Assembly: GCA_007118765.1 (NCBI GenBank)
Contig: SKQZ01000359.1
Span: forward strand, 1 to 11,336
DNA length: 11,336 nt
Origin: Candidatus Hydrogenedentota bacterium
GTDB lineage: Bacteria; Hydrogenedentota; Hydrogenedentia; Hydrogenedentales; CAITNO01
Direction: 5' to 3'
Below are positions 7,582 through 11,336 of this stretch, piece after piece; position 1 is the first letter of the stretch, and each line of letters starts with the position of its first letter. The notes under the pieces were generated by a model, which was not told where the DNA came from, did no database searches, and was given only the letters and a program-made list of their open reading frames with translations. A program made the translations under genes and the position numbers.

Positions 7582-8652
7582 TTGAACCTGGATGAACTTC
7601 GCCAGAAAATAGACAGCCTTGATGCGCAGATTATTCAAGCGTTAAATGAACGTGCCCGCGCCGCCCAGGCCATTGGCGAATTAAAACGTAATGCGCAGGC
7701 GCCGATTTATGTGCCGGAACGGGAAAAGATCGTGTTTCAGAAGTTGGCACAATGTAATTCGGGGCCCCTTGACGACAAGGCGTTTCAGGCGATCTATCGC
7801 GAGGTTATCAGTGCGATTCGCGCCCTGGAGAAGCCCACCAGTGTCGCATTTCTCGGGCCGCGTGACACCTTCAGCCACATGGCCGCGCTGCGCATTTTCG
7901 GCGTCGCCGCCGAGTATCTGCCGCTGCCGTCCTTTCCGGACGTGTTTACGGAGGTCGAACGGAAGCGCATTGATTATGGCGTGGTGCCCGTGGAAAGTTC
8001 GATGGGCGGGTCGGTCAGCGATACCCTCGACCGGTTTATCTCGTCCAACCTCAAGATTGTCAACGAGGTGCTGTTGCATATTACCCAGAACCTGATGGCC
8101 AATTGCGCCCTGCAGGAAATACAACGGGTTTACTCCAAAGACAACGCCCTCCTGCAATGCCGCAACTGGCTGCGCGCCAATCTGCCCAATGCGGAACTCA
8201 TTGAAACCAGCAGTACGGCGGAAGCGGCGCGACGCGCTGCAGAAGAACCGCACGCGGCGGCAATTGCCAGCAAGCTCGCAGCCCAAACCTACAGCCTTGA
8301 TATTCTGGTTGAACGCATTGAGGACGCGCCGCATAACTATACCCGTTTTGTGGTGGTGGGCCATCAAATCGTGAAACGCACCGGCGACGACAAAACCTCC
8401 ATTCTGGTATGGGTCAAAGACAAGCCCGGCGCATTGTACAACCTGCTGCTGCCGTTTTCACGGCGCAACATCAACCTTACGCGCATTGAATCGCGCCCCT
8501 CCCAGCAAAAGGCATGGGAATATGTCTTCTTCATTGATTTCCTGGGGCACGTGGAGGATCAAGTGGTACAGGATGTCCTTGAGGAGTCGAGCGATTTTGC
8601 GCGCAATATCAAGGTGCTCGGTTCGTTTCCGCGTGCGGAGCTTCAAGAGTAG
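7582..8652 (+). CDS. pheA: Bifunctional chorismate mutase / prephenate dehydratase (P-protein)
   Basis: It converts chorismate to prephenate and then to phenylpyruvate, the precursor of phenylalanine. The 356-residue protein has an AroQ-type chorismate mutase domain (about 1-85), a prephenate dehydratase domain (about 88-262) and a C-terminal ACT domain (about 272-350), the usual site of Phe feedback inhibition. Mutase residues equivalent to E. coli Arg11, Arg28, Lys39, Arg51 and Glu52 appear as Arg7, Arg24, Lys35, Arg47 and Glu48. The dehydratase keeps the catalytic TRF (Thr254-Phe256), Ser185 and Gln192. The normally conserved ENS/ENT motif reads ESS (138-140), so the residue matching E. 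coli Asn160 is Ser139. GPRDTFSH (92-99) replaces the usual GP-x-G-T-F-S-H. The ACT domain keeps GALYNLL (283-289) and ESRP (303-306). The gene has its own probable promoter and ends inside the end of convergent menE. Confidence 0.94.
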   Translation: MNLDELRQKIDSLDAQIIQALNERARAAQAIGELKRNAQAPIYVPEREKIVFQKLAQCNSGPLDDKAFQAIYREVISAIRALEKPTSVAFLGPRDTFSHMAALRIFGVAAEYLPLPSFPDVFTEVERKRIDYGVVPVESSMGGSVSDTLDRFISSNLKIVNEVLLHITQNLMANCALQEIQRVYSKDNALLQCRNWLRANLPNAELIETSSTAEAARRAAEEPHAAAIASKLAAQTYSLDILVERIEDAPHNYTRFVVVGHQIVKRTGDDKTSILVWVKDKPGALYNLLLPFSRRNINLTRIESRPSQQKAWEYVFFIDFLGHVEDQVVQDVLEESSDFARNIKVLGSFPRAELQE

Positions 8653-10100
8653 TCCTGCGGGTGATTGTCGGGATCGGATGTGCGCGCCAATGCTGCAAAT
8701 GCGGCCCTGTCCGGTTTCATGCCTTCCGGCACTGACGCGGGCCACGCGAGAAAACGGCGGGGCAGTTTGAATCGCGGCAGCAGCGACGCCAGTTTCTCAT
8801 GCAGCACGTCGCGTTCCTTAACGAGATCGTGCTTCGGCATGTCCACAAACGCAACGGGCGCCGCGCCATATTCCGCGTCGGGAACAGGCACGACCATGGC
8901 GCGACAGACACCGGGCAAAGAACACAGGGCCGCTTCAATTTCTTCGGGGTGTATGTTTTCGCCGCCGCGGGTAAACATGGTGTCGAAGCGCCCGGAAATA
9001 TGCAGTCTGCCCGCGTCATCGAAATATCCCCGGTCACCGGTGCGAAACCACCCGTCCGCAGTCTCAGGCCGTTGAAAAGAACCCGCGCCGCCGTAATATC
9101 CGGCAAACAAAGTGTCGCCGCGCACCTCGACCATGCCGTCCGCAGCGATGCGCACCGTGTCCGCCACAAGGGGGCGTCCGCTGGCATACAGGTCGCGTTC
9201 GTCTGCGCCGGGCGTGGTGGCACATAGCTGTGCCGTTGTTTCCGTCATGCCATAACTGCGAACAAGCGGGATGTTTGCGGCCACGGCCCTCCTTATCAAC
9301 TCTTCCGGAGCAGGTGCGCCGCCCAGCAATACGCCTTTCATGCTACGCAGTGCGAGAAGGGCGTCCGGCGATGCCAATAGCCGGTGCAATTGGGTGGGCA
9401 CCAATGACACATGCGTGGCGTGTGCGGCAATAAGCGTCGTTTCCAGCGACGCGCCGGGGGCGGGCGCCACCACGGCCGCGCCGCCGACAACACAGCGAAA
9501 CAACACCGCCAGACCGGCCACGTGAAACAGGGGCAGCGACAGTATCCACCGGTCTCCTGGCCCAAGCGCCATATTCCGGTTTGCAGCAGTTGCGGCGGCA
9601 ATATGGTTGGACAAGGTATGCACGACCGCCTTGGGCGGCCCCGAACTGCCGGAGGTCAGTACCATGGTGCAGGGAACGAAAGCGGCCTCATTGGGCGTCA
9701 CGTCAAAACGGACGGGGGGCGGGCCTGTTGTTAATGTTCGCCGCAATGACGCCTCCCCGTCTGCATCCAGCATCCAATGCGGCTCAAGGATGTTGACGGC
9801 ACGGTCGCGTGCTTTTTCCGGCAATGCCGGATTCACGGGACACACGGTCGCGCCCAAGCGAACAAGCGCCCAAAACGTCGCACAGCAGGACGCCGAGGGC
9901 ATGACCACAAGCAACACACGATCGCCCCGCGACACGCCTTGCGATGCCAACGATTCCTGACGTGCCGTGATTTCATTGTCCCATGCGCGGTATGTGTATT
10001 CCCGGTCAGACACGACGAAGGCCGGCGCTTCCGGATGGGAACGCGCACGAAGAGCAACAACACAAGAGTCCGGGTTATCACGTTGAGGTTTATGACACAT
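8643..10100 (-). CDS. menE: o-Succinylbenzoate-CoA ligase
   Basis: This ligase activates o-succinylbenzoate with ATP and CoA in the classical menaquinone pathway. The 485-residue protein is a typical ANL-superfamily adenylate-forming enzyme. It has P-loop TSGSSGPPKAVVH (149-161, the third residue usually Thr-rich, Lys157 kept), YGMTET (283-288), TGDRG (354-358, ribose-binding Asp356), GRFDTMFTRGGENIHPEEIE (370-389) and the C-terminal lysine in EGMKPDR (Lys462). ATG 10100 has GAGG six bases upstream, and its first codons overlap the menC stop by 11 bases, so the two genes are probably translationally coupled. The 3' end overlaps pheA by 10 bases on the opposite strand. Motifs alone cannot exclude another acyl-CoA ligase, but the coupling to menC makes MenE the best reading. 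Confidence 0.88.
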   Translation of the reverse strand: MCHKPQRDNPDSCVVALRARSHPEAPAFVVSDREYTYRAWDNEITARQESLASQGVSRGDRVLLVVMPSASCCATFWALVRLGATVCPVNPALPEKARDRAVNILEPHWMLDADGEASLRRTLTTGPPPVRFDVTPNEAAFVPCTMVLTSGSSGPPKAVVHTLSNHIAAATAANRNMALGPGDRWILSLPLFHVAGLAVLFRCVVGGAAVVAPAPGASLETTLIAAHATHVSLVPTQLHRLLASPDALLALRSMKGVLLGGAPAPEELIRRAVAANIPLVRSYGMTETTAQLCATTPGADERDLYASGRPLVADTVRIAADGMVEVRGDTLFAGYYGGAGSFQRPETADGWFRTGDRGYFDDAGRLHISGRFDTMFTRGGENIHPEEIEAALCSLPGVCRAMVVPVPDAEYGAAPVAFVDMPKHDLVKERDVLHEKLASLLPRFKLPRRFLAWPASVPEGMKPDRAAFAALARTSDPDNHPQDYS

Positions 10101-11169
10101 GCCACGCCTCGTTCAAACGCGCTGCATCCGGCGCTTGCAATGCATGCGCTATGGCCTCCATATCCGCAACAGATGTTTCCACGGGCAACCGTACCGGCAA
10201 CACATCATGTGTCAAACGGCTGTAGGTGTCAATACCCGGCGCGGGCGCGTCTTCTTCTCTCCCGGCAGCATATTGCAGAATACCCGCCGTGCCCACGCCA
10301 GACTCGTATGCGGCGCTTAACACCACCGGCGCGTTGCCGGACAGGCCCATGCAATCGGGCGGCATACACACCGTCGGCTTCCAGACAAGCACCTGCGCCG
10401 CATCAATAACAGCACGTAACGCCGCCACATCCGGGCGGGGCGTGTTGTGATCGCCCATGAACAGGCAGGCGCTCAACGCCTGTAAACATTCGTCAACAGC
10501 ACAAGGCAGTCCTGTGCGTGCATGCAGTTCCGGCAACTGCGCAGGGTCGGCCAGCGGCTCTTCCAGATACTCCACGTTGGCATCCCCCACAGCGTCGCAG
10601 AAACGGAGCGCCTCTTCTAGCGTCCACGCCTGGTTGGCGTCAAAACGCATACGACATGCCGCCCCCAGGCGACGGCGCAGTTCTCCCACCAAGACAATGT
10701 CCTCGGCAAGAGGCCGCACGCCCACTTTCAGTTTCACGGTGGCATATCCCGCGTGACGGGCTTGTAATGCCTGCGCGCACACCGCATCTGCATCGCCGCT
10801 TAACAACGCACACAACGGAAGCGTTCGCCGCCGCTGCGCGTTTTCCGGCGCTACAGCATGCAGGGCCCGTTCATAGGCAAAATATACCGATGGCAACCCG
10901 ACCGTATTCGGTGTCAACTGCTGTTGCGCTGCATCAACGGTGGATGCGCACAGCTGTGTGGCATGTAATCGCGCAACCGCCATTGCATCGGTCAACGACT
11001 CTCGGGAGTATCCCGGCAGGGGAGACGCCTCGCCCCAGCCGACCCGACCGTCTTCGCCTGCCACCGCCAACAGAAGACCGTGCCGCTCAGAAACGCGGCG
11101 GCCGGCGAACCATATCGGGTCTTGGAACGGCAGCCGAAACTGGTAACATGTAATTTGTGCAATGTGCAT
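10090..11169 (-). CDS. menC: o-Succinylbenzoate synthase (enolase superfamily)
   Basis: This enzyme dehydrates SHCHC to o-succinylbenzoate, the step just before MenE in menaquinone synthesis. The 359-residue protein has the enolase-superfamily MLE-type barrel: KLK (Lys146, Lys148), metal ligands Asp177 (in FDANQAW), Glu203 (in LEEPL) and Asp226 (in DECL), and the second catalytic Lys264 in WKP. The glycine-rich SAAYESGVGTAG (285-296) also fits. ATG 11169 gives the usual M-x-I-A-x-I start. The frame stays open upstream to the window edge, but that stretch looks non-coding, and AAAGG one base before the ATG is too close to be a normal SD, so the start is not certain. It forms an operon with menE. 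Related enolases (dipeptide epimerase, N-acylamino acid racemase) share the fold, and the menE partner decides the call. Confidence 0.88.
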   Translation of the reverse strand: MHIAQITCYQFRLPFQDPIWFAGRRVSERHGLLLAVAGEDGRVGWGEASPLPGYSRESLTDAMAVARLHATQLCASTVDAAQQQLTPNTVGLPSVYFAYERALHAVAPENAQRRRTLPLCALLSGDADAVCAQALQARHAGYATVKLKVGVRPLAEDIVLVGELRRRLGAACRMRFDANQAWTLEEALRFCDAVGDANVEYLEEPLADPAQLPELHARTGLPCAVDECLQALSACLFMGDHNTPRPDVAALRAVIDAAQVLVWKPTVCMPPDCMGLSGNAPVVLSAAYESGVGTAGILQYAAGREEDAPAPGIDTYSRLTHDVLPVRLPVETSVADMEAIAHALQAPDAARLNEAWHVS

Positions 11170-11190
11170 GCCTTTAATTTTACACGAAGA

Positions 11191-11219
11191 CCGCCACGAA
11201 CAGGAAATCAATGTGGCGG
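11191..11219. repeat. Inverted repeat upstream of menC
   Basis: CCGCCAC (11191-11197) and GTGGCGG (11213-11219) are perfect 7-base complements around a 15-base spacer, centred about 36 bases before the menC start. They could be an operator half-site pair or a leader hairpin of the menCE transcript. No T-run follows on either strand. Confidence 0.35.
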
Positions 11220-11221
11220 CT

Positions 11222-11247
11222 CCCGGACACCCCAATGCCGGGGGTGT
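11222..11247. repeat. Overlapping alternative inverted repeats upstream of menC
   Basis: ACACCCC (11227-11233) pairs with GGGGTGT (11241-11247) over a 7-base loop. CCCGG (11222-11226) can instead pair with CCGGG (11238-11242). The two stems share bases and exclude each other. There is no T-run on either strand, so this is not a standard terminator. Confidence 0.35.
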
Positions 11248-11336
11248 ATATAAGCCAAAACATACCAATATCTTAGGGCGCGACAGAGGAATAATTGCGG
11301 TATTGATGGTTATGCCCGTTACGAACTTGCATTTTC

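Noticed and set aside
11170..11336. Upstream extension of the menC frame to the window edge (for example TTG 11268)
   Set aside because: The added residues match nothing in the enolase superfamily, codon third positions look non-coding, and the normal MenC N-terminus begins at ATG 11169.
11303..11336. A possible plus-strand gene beginning at TTG 11303 or ATG 11306, with AGAGGA at 11285-11290
   Set aside because: Only about ten codons are visible and the SD spacing is long. This is not enough to support a gene.

Overview
This window holds ordinary bacterial chromosomal genes, densely packed, with roughly 58-60% GC by eye. Six protein genes can be named with good support: pcm (partial), rpsA, ilvB, a UvrD/PcrA-type helicase, pheA and the pair menC-menE. 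There are no RNA genes, insertion sequences, phage genes or CRISPR arrays. The six-domain ribosomal protein S1, the classical menaquinone genes and SD-led starts fit a Gram-negative bacterium. The order S1 / acetolactate synthase / helicase / P-protein / MenE-MenC is not that of Proteobacteria I know. A less-studied phylum (PVC group or Hydrogenedentota-like, for example) is possible, but this is a guess from gene order and sequence divergence only.

Layout. Positions 1-629 (minus) carry pcm, whose last few codons lie outside the window. It is divergent from rpsA (835-3120, plus) across a 205-base gap that holds a sigma70-like promoter for rpsA. rpsA ends in a long Ala/Glu/Pro tail built from 48-base repeats and is followed by a strong intrinsic terminator (3144-3179). 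ilvB (3350-5170) stands without its small-subunit partner. The helicase gene follows (5264-7414). A 167-base gap then contains a perfect TATAAT box and a GAAA-capped hairpin ahead of pheA (7582-8652, TTG start). pheA runs head-on into menE (8643-10100, minus), and the two coding regions overlap by 10 bases. menC (10090-11169, minus) lies upstream of menE and overlaps its start by 11 bases, so the two form a translationally coupled menCE unit. The last 167 bases hold two inverted repeats and no confident gene.

How the genes relate. ilvB (branched-chain amino acids) and pheA (phenylalanine) are biosynthetic. menC and menE perform consecutive steps of menaquinone synthesis, and both pheA and the men pathway draw on chorismate. 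rpsA, pcm and the helicase are housekeeping genes for translation, protein repair and DNA repair. I see no new defence, mobile or biosynthetic system. The points most worth a second look are the repeat-built S1 tail, the pheA leader hairpin, several substitutions at usually conserved positions in PheA and IlvB, and the convergent pheA/menE overlap.
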